In this document: positions 17,083 to 25,222 of the stretch, piece by piece
Position numbering within the stretch: the stretch's first letter is position 1
How the letters are laid out: each line of letters starts with the position of its first letter
Source of the DNA: Bordetella parapertussis
Lineage (GTDB): Bacteria; Pseudomonadota; Gammaproteobacteria; Burkholderiales; Burkholderiaceae_B
Assembly (NCBI GenBank): GCA_945872285.1
Contig: CAMBZR010000032.1
Coordinates: 1-34,317 of the forward strand
DNA: 34,317 nucleotides
Reading direction: 5' to 3'
The notes under the pieces: generated by a model
Database searches by the model: none
The model's input: the letters and a program-made list of their open reading frames with translations, nothing else
Told to the model about the DNA's origin: nothing
Program-made: the position numbers and the translations under genes

Positions 17083-18312
17083 TTATGGAGGTGGTGTTGT
17101 GGGCGGGGGCGTATCAGTTGTGCTGCGGTTTTCGTCTTTGGCATCGCGGGTGAACCAACGGCCTGCACCAAGCGCTGCGGCGGTGATCCAAAACAACGGC
17201 ATGACGCCCCCCATGACGGTACCCAAGGCACCAAAGGCCAGTGGTAACGTGACTTGACAACCGTTAATCAAGGCCATGCGCAAACCAAAGGCCTCGCCTG
17301 CGCGACCCGACGGGGCATGGTGCTGCAACAGCGCCAAAATCCCGGGTTGCGTCGAGCCTAGCGCCAGCCCAAGCACAAAAGACATTGACATCAAAATCCA
17401 AACTTGCGAGAAGAACGGGTACAACAAAAAGTTAATGCCCGAGGCGAGCAAGGCGGCATGAATCAGTTGCCACGGGCGAACATGGCGTTGAATCCAGGGC
17501 AGCACGATGCGGATGACGATCGTGGCGCACGCAAAAGCCGCCAAAATGAGCCCAATGGTTGTGGCGGACAAACCCGCACTAACGCCAAAAATTGGAACGA
17601 CAAAGCCATGCGTATCCCAGGCACTTGAAAGCAGCATGTTCGCGATAAACACTCTGCGCAGTTCTTTGCTGGCAAACAGGTCGGTGACGCTGCGCTTGAC
17701 TTCGCTGGGGGGCGCTTTGATATGAGAGGTGATTAAGTAGCGCTTCATGCGCAGGACACCCACAAAACACAGGATTGGCGAGATGGCTAACAAGGCAAAG
17801 ACGCTTCGGTGCCCGAGATGGTCAATCGAGATGCCGGCGACAAGCGGGCCGATTAGCCCCGAGGTGGCCATTGACAAGGAGAGCCACGAAAAATTGCGCA
17901 AGCGTTCTTCGCCGCTGCTTTGACCCATCTGGCGCTGCACCGCGATCTGAAAGGTCATGTGACCTGAACCAATCAAAACTGCCGCAATCATGAGAGACGG
18001 TAGGCTTTGCCAAGCGAAAGGCAGTAAGGCCCCGGCGATGACCATGATCGCGCTCGCCCGCATCGGCTTGTAGGGCCCGATCGAGTCAATTAAGCGGCCG
18101 GCCTGGACCGAACAGAGCATCGGTAAAAGCGCAAACACTGCGATCAGTACGCCCACCTCAAGAGTCGAGCGTCCGAGTTCAAGTGCGGTCAGGGTAACGG
18201 CGACTCTTCCGCCTGAAATCGCAATGTGCACTAGCATGATCAACAGACACAGCACCCCCGCGCTGGCAAAAGCAGACGGTAGAGGTTGGGGCGAAGGTTG
18301 GGGGGGCGACAT
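17083..18312 (-). CDS. MFS transporter
   Basis: Inner-membrane major facilitator superfamily permease of about 409 residues with roughly 12 predicted helices. The N-terminal half holds the loop after helix 2, VQAGRLIDSIGPYKPM, a degenerate form of the MFS GxLaDrxGrrp motif. The cytoplasmic centre (MKRYLITSHIKAPPSEVKRSVTDLF) joins the two halves. A Pro-rich tail (STTDTPPPTTPPP) ends the protein. The start is uncertain: ATG 18312 is chosen, while a GTG two codons upstream (18318) is also open. Substrate unknown. The tight link to chaC could suggest thiol, peptide or drug export, but this is inference only. Confidence 0.85.
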   Translation of the reverse strand: MSPPQPSPQPLPSAFASAGVLCLLIMLVHIAISGGRVAVTLTALELGRSTLEVGVLIAVFALLPMLCSVQAGRLIDSIGPYKPMRASAIMVIAGALLPFAWQSLPSLMIAAVLIGSGHMTFQIAVQRQMGQSSGEERLRNFSWLSLSMATSGLIGPLVAGISIDHLGHRSVFALLAISPILCFVGVLRMKRYLITSHIKAPPSEVKRSVTDLFASKELRRVFIANMLLSSAWDTHGFVVPIFGVSAGLSATTIGLILAAFACATIVIRIVLPWIQRHVRPWQLIHAALLASGINFLLYPFFSQVWILMSMSFVLGLALGSTQPGILALLQHHAPSGRAGEAFGLRMALINGCQVTLPLAFGALGTVMGGVMPLFWITAAALGAGRWFTRDAKDENRSTTDTPPPTTPPP

Positions 18313-18389
18313 GCTCACAGTATTAAGGGTAAATTGTGTTCCTCTGATGCGCTCTTGTCGAGCGTGCCGTGCGGTTTTTTGGGTAGATC

Positions 18390-19232
18390 ATGCAAAAAGA
18401 CCTCTTAACAGAGCAATTGAGCCACACTTCTGATGCCGAGCGCCGCTTCGGCGGACTTGAGCGACTTTACGGTGCACAGACGAGCGTTGCGCTGCAGCAC
18501 GCTCATGTGGCCGTGGTGGGCATTGGCGGCGTGGGGTCTTGGGCTGCAGAAGCGCTGGCCCGCAGCGGTGTGGGGGCGCTCACGCTGATCGATCTTGACC
18601 ATGTGGCCGAATCTAACATTAACCGGCAGGTGCACGCTCTGACTGAGACCTTGGGTCAGTCAAAGATTGCGGCGATGGCCCAAAGAATTCAAAGCATTCA
18701 TCCCGACTGTCGCTTGACGTTAGTGGATGATTTTTTAACACCTGACAATGTCCAGCAGCTGCTGCCTGTTGGGCTGAGTGTTGTGCTTGACTGTACCGAT
18801 CAAGTTGCAGCCAAGATCGCGATGGTGCTACAGTCGCGAGCACGTCAGCAAGCCTTAATCGTGTGCGGTGGGGCTGGCGGAAAAACCAATTCATTAGCTT
18901 TGCAGGTAGGCGACCTGGCCCAAGCCACGCATGACGCCTTATTGGCCCGAGCGCGCAGTATCTTAAGACGGGACCATCATTTTGCGCGTGCGTCGAATGC
19001 CGCGGGCAAAGCGCTCAAGCGCGTGCCTAAAATGGGGGTACGCGTGCTGTGGGTTGATCAACCCACCCGGTTGCCTGAAGCGTGGCAGCAACCGGCAGAG
19101 GGGCAGCCTTTGCAAGGGCTGTCTTGCGCTGGGTATGGTTCAACGGTTACTGTCACAGCAGCGATGGGATTTGCGGCTGCGGCACAAGCAGTGAATATTA
19201 TCCTGCACGCGCATGCTGGGGCCACGCTTTAA
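18390..19232 (+). CDS. tcdA: tRNA threonylcarbamoyladenosine dehydratase
   Basis: E1-like ATP-dependent enzyme that converts t6A37 of tRNA to the cyclic form ct6A. It has 280 residues. RRFGGLERLYG at 18-28 is the usual TcdA opening. GIGGVGSWAAEALARSG is the nucleotide-binding loop (44-60), with LTLIDLDHVAESNINRQ the adenylate-binding region. DCTDQVAAKIAM and the later VCGGAGGKTNSL match the CsdL/TcdA family and not ThiF/MoeB. ATG at 18390, weak ribosome-binding site. It is divergent from the MFS gene and 27 nt before the hydroxyacid oxidase. Confidence 0.93.
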   Translation: MQKDLLTEQLSHTSDAERRFGGLERLYGAQTSVALQHAHVAVVGIGGVGSWAAEALARSGVGALTLIDLDHVAESNINRQVHALTETLGQSKIAAMAQRIQSIHPDCRLTLVDDFLTPDNVQQLLPVGLSVVLDCTDQVAAKIAMVLQSRARQQALIVCGGAGGKTNSLALQVGDLAQATHDALLARARSILRRDHHFARASNAAGKALKRVPKMGVRVLWVDQPTRLPEAWQQPAEGQPLQGLSCAGYGSTVTVTAAMGFAAAAQAVNIILHAHAGATL

Positions 19233-19259
19233 CAATAAATCACGAATAACGATAACGAC

Positions 19260-20435
19260 ATGACCCAACGCAAAGCATTAGCAAAAATTTTATCGATGGC
19301 CGACTTTGAACGCGAGGCTGAAAAACGCTTGCCGCGGCCGATCTTTGGATATGTGTCGGGCGCCTGTGAAGATTGTCAGTCGTTGCGTGCCAATCGGGAT
19401 GTGTTCGCAGAGTACGAATTTATTTCGCGCACGCTGGTCGATGTTTCAAGCCGCAGCCAGCAAGTTGAAATTTTTGGCAAGACCTATAGCGCTCCTTTTG
19501 GTATGGCACCGATGGGGATCACCGCGATGTCGGCGTACCGCGGAGACATCGTCTTGGCCGAAGCGGCTAAGCAAGCCAATATCCCGATGATCATGAGTGG
19601 TTCGTCATTGATCAAAATGGAAGAACTCATTGAGCGCGCACCCGATGCATGGTTTCAGGCTTATTTACATGGCAAGACCGAAGACATCTCACCTTTGATC
19701 GATCGGGTGGATGTGGCCGGTTTCAAAACTCTCGTGATAACGGTTGACACACCTGCCTCATCGAATCGCGAGAATAATGTTCGCACCGGCTTCTCAACGC
19801 CGTTGCGACCCAACTTGCGCTTAGCCTGGCAGGGCGTGATGCACCCGCGCTGGCTGTTTGGTACGCTGCTTAAAACGTTGTGGCATCACGGGATGCCGCA
19901 CTTTGAGAATTCGTTTGCGACTCGCGGCGCACCGGTGATTTCAGCAAATGTGGCCCGCGATTTTTCAGCTCGTGGTCAATTAAGTTGGGATCATGTGCGC
20001 GACATTCGTAAGCGTTGGAAAGGTTCGCTCGTGATTAAGGGGATTTTGCATCCTGGCGATGCGGCGCTTGCCAGACAGTACGGGATGGACGGTGTGATCG
20101 TTTCGAACCATGGTGGTCGGCAATTGGATGGGGCAGTCGCACCGCTGCGGGTCTTGCCACAGATTGTTGAGCAATTCAAAGATGGCCCGGTCATGCTTGA
20201 TAGCGGCGTGCGTCGCGGCAGCGACATGATGAAGGCCTTGGCCTTGGGTGCTCGCAGTGTGTTTTTAGGGCGACCCTTTAATTATGCAGCGGCAGTCGGT
20301 GGGCCAGAGGGTGTTGCCCATGGGATTTCGTTGCTGCAACAAGAGGTCATGCGTAATATGGCAATGATGGGCATCAATCAACTCAGTGAACTGACGCCCG
20401 AGTCGTTGCTGTTTGTGGGGCCTGCGCGTAGGTAA
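19260..20435 (+). CDS. FMN-dependent alpha-hydroxy acid oxidase/dehydrogenase (LldD-like)
   Basis: Oxidises an L-2-hydroxy acid to the 2-oxo acid with FMN. 391 residues in one TIM barrel. The Tyr in FGYVSGACED, the flavin loop GMAPMGITAM, Lys260 in VIKGI, His284 and Arg287 in SNHGGRQLDG (catalytic base and carboxylate-binding Arg) and DSGVRRGSDMMKALALGA-GRPF (FMN phosphate) are all there. It may act on lactate, glycolate, mandelate or a larger hydroxy acid. Placement with an RraA-like aldolase, a D-2-hydroxyacid dehydrogenase and a Bug receptor suggests a dedicated hydroxyacid route. Confidence 0.9.
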   Translation: MTQRKALAKILSMADFEREAEKRLPRPIFGYVSGACEDCQSLRANRDVFAEYEFISRTLVDVSSRSQQVEIFGKTYSAPFGMAPMGITAMSAYRGDIVLAEAAKQANIPMIMSGSSLIKMEELIERAPDAWFQAYLHGKTEDISPLIDRVDVAGFKTLVITVDTPASSNRENNVRTGFSTPLRPNLRLAWQGVMHPRWLFGTLLKTLWHHGMPHFENSFATRGAPVISANVARDFSARGQLSWDHVRDIRKRWKGSLVIKGILHPGDAALARQYGMDGVIVSNHGGRQLDGAVAPLRVLPQIVEQFKDGPVMLDSGVRRGSDMMKALALGARSVFLGRPFNYAAAVGGPEGVAHGISLLQQEVMRNMAMMGINQLSELTPESLLFVGPARR

Positions 20436-20524
20436 GAGCTCTTGAGGCATTGCTTCACCCAACAAGTCAGTCGAACGTTCTTCCTTCAGACTTTTATACT
20501 TAAACACACCATACCGGAGTAGAT

Positions 20525-21196
20525 ATGTCACAACTCGGATTCGCCATTTATACACACAAGCACACGGTCAGTGATGCTACGCTTAAGCGTTTTGCAAAGC
20601 TCGCAGTTGCAAATATCAGCGACGTCATGAGTCGCACCAACGGAACCGTGGACTTGCGCCCCTTTCATAAGGGCGGCAAAATTCTGGGTCGCGCCTTTAC
20701 CGTTAAGACAGCACCTGGTGATAATTTGATGGTGCACAAAGCGATTGATATGGCGGCCCCGGGCGACGTGATCGTAGTGGATGCGGGTGGTCTGCAGCGT
20801 AACGCCATCATCGGCGAGATTATGTCAACGCTGGCCGCGAGTCGCAAGATTGCGGGTATGGTCATTGACGGCCCGATCCGCGATGTCGATAGTATTAGTA
20901 AAAATAAATTTCCGGTCTTTGCCCGTTCGATTTCGCATCGTGGTCCTTATAAAGAGGGCCCTGGCGAAATTAACGTGACAGTGTCGATCGACGGCATGGT
21001 TGTGCACCCCGGCGATATCATTGTGGGCGACGATGACGGCTTGTTTGCAATTCGTCCGCAAGGTGCCGATGCGTTGGCCAAGCTTGTCGAGGCTGTTGAG
21101 AAAAAAGAAAAAAATATCCTTGCACAAATTGCAAAGGGTACGCTTGATCGCTCGTGGGTTGACCAAGCACTGCGTGCCAAGGGTGTTTTGAAATAA
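20525..21196 (+). CDS. RraA-like protein / 4-hydroxy-4-methyl-2-oxoglutarate aldolase family
   Basis: 223-residue protein of the RraA/MenG-like fold. Members either inhibit RNase E (true RraA, about 160 residues) or act as metal-dependent class II aldolases splitting 4-hydroxy-4-methyl-2-oxoglutarate or 4-carboxy-4-hydroxy-2-oxoadipate, often also decarboxylating oxaloacetate. The longer size favours the aldolase type. ANISDVMSR near the start, GGLQRNAIIGEIMSTLA and DGPIRDVDS (Asp115, Arg119, Asp120) match the pyruvate/metal site region. VHPGDIIVGDDDGLFAI is the family C-terminal block. CCGGAG precedes the ATG. It follows the oxidase by 89 bp and precedes the dehydrogenase by 38 bp. Confidence 0.87.
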   Translation: MSQLGFAIYTHKHTVSDATLKRFAKLAVANISDVMSRTNGTVDLRPFHKGGKILGRAFTVKTAPGDNLMVHKAIDMAAPGDVIVVDAGGLQRNAIIGEIMSTLAASRKIAGMVIDGPIRDVDSISKNKFPVFARSISHRGPYKEGPGEINVTVSIDGMVVHPGDIIVGDDDGLFAIRPQGADALAKLVEAVEKKEKNILAQIAKGTLDRSWVDQALRAKGVLK

Positions 21197-21234
21197 TTCA
21201 ATCAAAAAATTTAAGCATAATTTTGAGAGACAAC

Positions 21235-22260
21235 ATGAAAAAGCAAGTCGTACGTTTTGATTTTTGGATAAATCCTGTGTTCGATCAGCATCTGAAAGGA
21301 GTCGCTGATATTGATCTCACCGTTTGTCGTTATTCAGATGACAAAAAGAAAACGCTAGAGGTATTTAAAAATACTCACGTGTATCACATCTGTGCAGCGC
21401 GCGACGAGGTGCCAACCCAGTGGTGGGTCAACGAAGACTTGCTTAAAAAGAGTCCCAACTTGTTGTGCGCCTCGGCTTCGGGCGCGGGCTACGATCCGAT
21501 TGATCTGGCGGCCTGTAACCGCCATGGCGTGTTGGTTGTGAATCAATCGAGTTGCAATGCCGACTCGGTGGCCGAACATGCGATGGGTTTGTTGCTGTCA
21601 GTTAAGCATCGCATCACGGCTTGTGATCGCATCATGCGTGCCAACGCTTACACCACCCGTGAAGACTTGATGGGCAACGAAATTCGTGGCTTGACGCTTG
21701 GTATCGTTGGAATGGGTAATATCGGACGACGTGTAGCTCAACTGGCAAAAGCGTTTGGCATGACTATTATTAGCCATGATCCATTTTTATCTGCCGATGA
21801 AATTCAAGCGCGTGGCGCAAAGTCTGTGACGTTTAATGAGTTGTTGGCGCAAGCGGATGTGATCACCGTGCACTGCCCACGTTCGCCAGAAACGTTGAAC
21901 TATTTTGGTGCCGAGCAATATCGCGCCATGAAAAAAGGTGCTGTGTTTATGTCAACAGCGCGTGGTGGGATTCATGACGAAAAGGCGTTATACGAGGCGT
22001 TGCGTGACGGTCATTTGTCGGGCGCTGGGTTGGATGTATGGTCGGTTGAACCACCCGCACAAGATAACCCTTTACTGTCTTTGCCAAACGTGACGGCAAC
22101 CTATCACATTGCTGGTGTCACCCACGAGGCGCGACGTAACGCGGCCTCGATGGCGGCTGAGCAAATTGAGGGTATGTTGAAAGGACAGCGCGCACCTCGC
22201 ATGGCTAACCCAGAAGTCTGGCCAGTGTTTTTTGAACGGTATAAAAAGATGTTTGGTTAG
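21235..22260 (+). CDS. NAD-dependent D-2-hydroxyacid dehydrogenase family protein
   Basis: Predicted reversible D-2-hydroxy acid/2-oxo acid oxidoreductase of 341 residues. The start ATG 21235 is preceded by GAGAG; the frame extends to a TTG at 21223 that is less likely. The nucleotide loop GMGNIG (159-164), Arg243 in STARGG, Glu272 in VWSVEPP and His291 in YHIAGVT give the complete Arg-Glu-His catalytic set. Family members include phosphoglycerate, glyoxylate and D-lactate dehydrogenases; the substrate here is open. It stands between the RraA-like aldolase and the Bug gene (32-nt gap). Confidence 0.9.
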   Translation: MKKQVVRFDFWINPVFDQHLKGVADIDLTVCRYSDDKKKTLEVFKNTHVYHICAARDEVPTQWWVNEDLLKKSPNLLCASASGAGYDPIDLAACNRHGVLVVNQSSCNADSVAEHAMGLLLSVKHRITACDRIMRANAYTTREDLMGNEIRGLTLGIVGMGNIGRRVAQLAKAFGMTIISHDPFLSADEIQARGAKSVTFNELLAQADVITVHCPRSPETLNYFGAEQYRAMKKGAVFMSTARGGIHDEKALYEALRDGHLSGAGLDVWSVEPPAQDNPLLSLPNVTATYHIAGVTHEARRNAASMAAEQIEGMLKGQRAPRMANPEVWPVFFERYKKMFG

Positions 22261-22292
22261 TACGTAACTTTACTTAACATGGGGACTTTACG

Positions 22293-23276
22293 ATGAAAAA
22301 TTTTTTGAAGAACTTTGTTCAGCGAGCATTAATCTCTGGTGCGCTGTTGTTAGGCCTGACTGCAGGGGCGAGTGCTGCGGGCTATCCCGAGAAACCCATC
22401 ACGATGCTCGTCGCCTATGGGCCTGGCGGCGGCACCGATTTAATCGCTCGACTGATTACGCCCTATCTTGAAAAATATCTGGGTAACGATGCGCGAGTTG
22501 TCGTGAGTAATAAAGCGGGGGCGGGCGGTGCGATCGGATTTACAGAACTCGCAAAGGCTGCACCCGACGGATACACGATCGGCTTTTTGAACACTCCCAA
22601 TCTAATTTCGATTCCAATCGAGCGTCAGGCTAACTATACCTGGAGGGGTTTCGATCTGATCGGCAATTTGGTAGATGATCCTGGTGCTTTCACTGTGAAC
22701 AGCGCCAGCCCCATGAAAGACCTAAAAGACCTCGTGACATACGCGAAGGCCAATCCCGGTAAAGTGACCGTGGGCTCGACAGGCGTTGGTTCTGATGATC
22801 ATTTAGCGATGCTATTTTTTGAACGCGCTGCAGGCGTCAAAATGACGCACATCCCTTACAAAGGATCGGCCGAAGTGCGTACCGGCCTGCTGACCGGGCA
22901 GTTAGTGGTTGGGGCGATCAACGTCGGAGAAGCGTTGCAATTCATGCAAGGTGGCGTCCCAATGCGTATGTTGGGTCAGATGTCGCTGAAGCGTACAAAC
23001 TTGGCACCTGACACCCCCACGTTTGCGGAGCAGGGGTTTCAGATGGAGAGCGCGTCGCTGCGTGGGCTTGCGGCACCGAAAGGGTTGCCCGTTGATATTC
23101 GCGAGAAACTGGTCAAGGCCGTTGCTCAAGCCGCCGCGGATCCTGGCTATTTAAAGCAAGCGGCTTTGTTGTTTGCCCCTGTGCGCTACCTAGCCCCAGC
23201 GGCTTATGAAAAAGAACTGCTCTCTACCGAAAAAGACCTGCTCGAGTTATGGAAACGCGCGCCCTGGAAAGAGTGA
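22293..23276 (+). CDS. Bug-family tripartite tricarboxylate transporter receptor
   Basis: Periplasmic solute-binding protein of the Bug/TctC family, 327 residues. An N-terminal signal peptide (basic start, hydrophobic core ISGALLLGLTAG, cleavage near ASA-AG at about residue 28) is followed by the family opening YPEKPITMLVAYGPGGGTD. NKAGAGGAIGFTELAKAAPDGYTIG is the second hallmark. These proteins bind carboxylates such as tricarboxylates, tartrate or aromatic acids. No TctA/TctB membrane genes lie beside it, which is usual for the many orphan Bug genes of Alcaligenaceae. Likely ligand: the hydroxyacid handled by the upstream enzymes (inference). The 3' end overlaps pabC on the other strand by 30 bp. 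Confidence 0.92.
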   Translation: MKNFLKNFVQRALISGALLLGLTAGASAAGYPEKPITMLVAYGPGGGTDLIARLITPYLEKYLGNDARVVVSNKAGAGGAIGFTELAKAAPDGYTIGFLNTPNLISIPIERQANYTWRGFDLIGNLVDDPGAFTVNSASPMKDLKDLVTYAKANPGKVTVGSTGVGSDDHLAMLFFERAAGVKMTHIPYKGSAEVRTGLLTGQLVVGAINVGEALQFMQGGVPMRMLGQMSLKRTNLAPDTPTFAEQGFQMESASLRGLAAPKGLPVDIREKLVKAVAQAAADPGYLKQAALLFAPVRYLAPAAYEKELLSTEKDLLELWKRAPWKE

Positions 23277-23927
23277 TTCTGCTCGCTGGACGTCAAACCA
23301 ACCGCGCAGCCCGTTGGATAGCCTGAGGCTAGTTGCCGGTTGTTCAAAATCGGTGCGCGTCAGTACGGCTTCTCGTACTTGATGCGTGCTTAACAAATGC
23401 TCTCGCATGACACCGCCCAGTAAGCCGCAGGCTAAGGGCGGCGTCACCCAAGCGTTGTTTTGTTTAACGTAAATATTTGAGCGACTACCTTCGCATAACT
23501 CAGCGCGCTCGTTTAAAAAAATCAAATCAAAAAAATCATGATGCGCGGCAAGCCACTGTGTCGCTGGGTCGTACCAAGGCCGCTGGGTTGTTTTGTGTTG
23601 AAGTAGTGCTTCATGGCTATCAAGCGTGAGTGAGGCAAGCGCCACCAAAGGGCGTGTTTGCAGCGCAGGCAACGGCGCGGTCGTGATGTGAAGCTGTCCG
23701 TCGGGTGTCATTAAGAGCCGAACCCGGGTGCTACCAGTTGACGTCGTCATCTTCAATAACGCCGCTTGAATCGCTTGCTCAACGGCGACGCGGCCAGGCC
23801 AGTTAAACCCCAGGTTCAGCGCAGACGCGTGCAGGCGTTGCAAATGCCCGACAAGCATTGGGATTTGACCTTGCGGGTCAGCGCGCATGGTTTCGATTAA
23901 TTCAAAGCGGTGGCGTTCGGTGTTCAT
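23247..23927 (-). CDS. pabC: 4-amino-4-deoxychorismate lyase (class IV aminotransferase fold)
   Basis: PLP enzyme that splits aminodeoxychorismate into 4-aminobenzoate and pyruvate for folate synthesis. 226 residues. Lys112 in HKTTQRPWYD is the expected PLP lysine. Glu146 in ELCEGSRSNIYV and the LGGVMREHLL block are family signatures. The ATG overlaps the pabB stop (ATGA, 23924-23927), so it is translationally coupled to pabB. In many Burkholderiales the two are fused in one polypeptide (from memory); here they are separate. Confidence 0.88.
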   Translation of the reverse strand: MNTERHRFELIETMRADPQGQIPMLVGHLQRLHASALNLGFNWPGRVAVEQAIQAALLKMTTSTGSTRVRLLMTPDGQLHITTAPLPALQTRPLVALASLTLDSHEALLQHKTTQRPWYDPATQWLAAHHDFFDLIFLNERAELCEGSRSNIYVKQNNAWVTPPLACGLLGGVMREHLLSTHQVREAVLTRTDFEQPATSLRLSNGLRGWFDVQRAESLFPGRAFP

Positions 23928-25222
23928 TTTGTTTCGCAGTGGTCAATCACGATACGCGCTTTCCAGTGGCATTCGTCCCACTCAAGGGCCGCGACAGAGT
24001 CGTGGACAATGCCGCCGCCAACGTGATACAGACCGCTGCCGTCTTGCTTGAGCAGCAGCGTGCGAATGGCGACATTGAGCGAGAAGTCACCGCTGGGAGC
24101 CAGCCAGCCCAGGCTGCCACAATACAAGCCTCGAGGTTGTGCTTCAGTTTGTTGAATACGTTTCATCGCTGCTATTTTAGGTGCACCGGTGATTGAGCCA
24201 CACGGAAATAGTGCCCGCAAGATCTGTTCAAGTGAGGTCTCGGGTGCAATCGTGGCTTGAATGGTCGAAGTCATCGTCCAAACTGAAGGGTAGGCCTCAA
24301 GTGAGAACAAGGGCTCTGCAACGACACTACCGGGTAATGCGATGCGGCCAAGATCGTTACGCAACAGATCGACGATCATCAGATTTTCAGCACGGTCTTT
24401 TGCGCTCGCTTGTAAACGCTGCCCAAGACGCTGATCTTCAAGCGGGTCGTTTGAGCGAGGTGCGGTTCCTTTCATGGGGCGAGTGATTAACGTTGTACCG
24501 CGACGTTGCAAGAATAACTCTGGTGAAAACGATAAAACCGTTTGCTCATCGTCTTCGATAAACGCGGCATGTGCGCTAGGGTGTTGATTGGCGAGCTGGC
24601 GATACAGCTCTCGTGCGGAGCCTTGCGTGGCTACGTTCAGGGCAAAAGTGCTATTGATTTGATAGACCTCGCCCTGCGCGATCCATTCTTTGATTTTTTG
24701 AATTCTGTCAAAGTAATCGGTTTGCGACAGGCTTGCCGTGACTGAGGTAATGCACGCCTTGGATGCGGCCGAGGCAGAGCCGCTGCTATCCCAAGGTTTT
24801 TCAACGGTGACTGAATCGAAGACCAAGGCGGTTAAACGGCTACGCGGCTTGAGATGAGTTTGCGAAGCGCCAGCGGGTGTTGGCAGTTGAGCCTGCGCCG
24901 CGCGTGCGGTTGGTTGCAGCGCTGGCTCGAACCACTCGCCGAGCTCGTAGTCGAGCATGAGGGCGATCCAGTGGCCGGCGCCTTGTGCGGTTTGCATGGC
25001 GACGAAGGCCGCAGGCAGTTCGGCCGAGCTGCGTGCTGTAATACGTTGGCGCAACCCAGACAAGACCTTCGCTTCGCCCGCCAGTCGATCTTCAAAACGG
25101 CACTGAGTCACGCTGGCCGCCTTGTTTTGAAAAATAGCGTCTTGTGATTCACGCTTGACTCCGTCATTGACGCACGCGTGTGGCGTGAGCGGCACCGCTG
25201 TGTCGCCGCAGAATGACGTCAA
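23924..25222 (-). CDS. pabB: Aminodeoxychorismate synthase component I
   Basis: Chorismate-binding enzyme that makes 4-amino-4-deoxychorismate with ammonia from the glutaminase subunit. 432 residues. An N-terminal domain of about 150 residues precedes the catalytic domain, which contains RPMKGTAPRS (the PabB-type lysine, near residue 250), KDRAENLMIVDLLRNDLGR and the chorismate/Mg block PCGSITGAPKIAAMKRI. The chosen start is a TTG at 25222, overlapping the uvrA stop (TTGA). The first in-frame Met lies inside the N-terminal domain, so TTG is reasonable. The PMKGT motif favours PabB over TrpE. No pabA is present in the window. Confidence 0.87.
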   Translation of the reverse strand: MTSFCGDTAVPLTPHACVNDGVKRESQDAIFQNKAASVTQCRFEDRLAGEAKVLSGLRQRITARSSAELPAAFVAMQTAQGAGHWIALMLDYELGEWFEPALQPTARAAQAQLPTPAGASQTHLKPRSRLTALVFDSVTVEKPWDSSGSASAASKACITSVTASLSQTDYFDRIQKIKEWIAQGEVYQINSTFALNVATQGSARELYRQLANQHPSAHAAFIEDDEQTVLSFSPELFLQRRGTTLITRPMKGTAPRSNDPLEDQRLGQRLQASAKDRAENLMIVDLLRNDLGRIALPGSVVAEPLFSLEAYPSVWTMTSTIQATIAPETSLEQILRALFPCGSITGAPKIAAMKRIQQTEAQPRGLYCGSLGWLAPSGDFSLNVAIRTLLLKQDGSGLYHVGGGIVHDSVAALEWDECHWKARIVIDHCETK

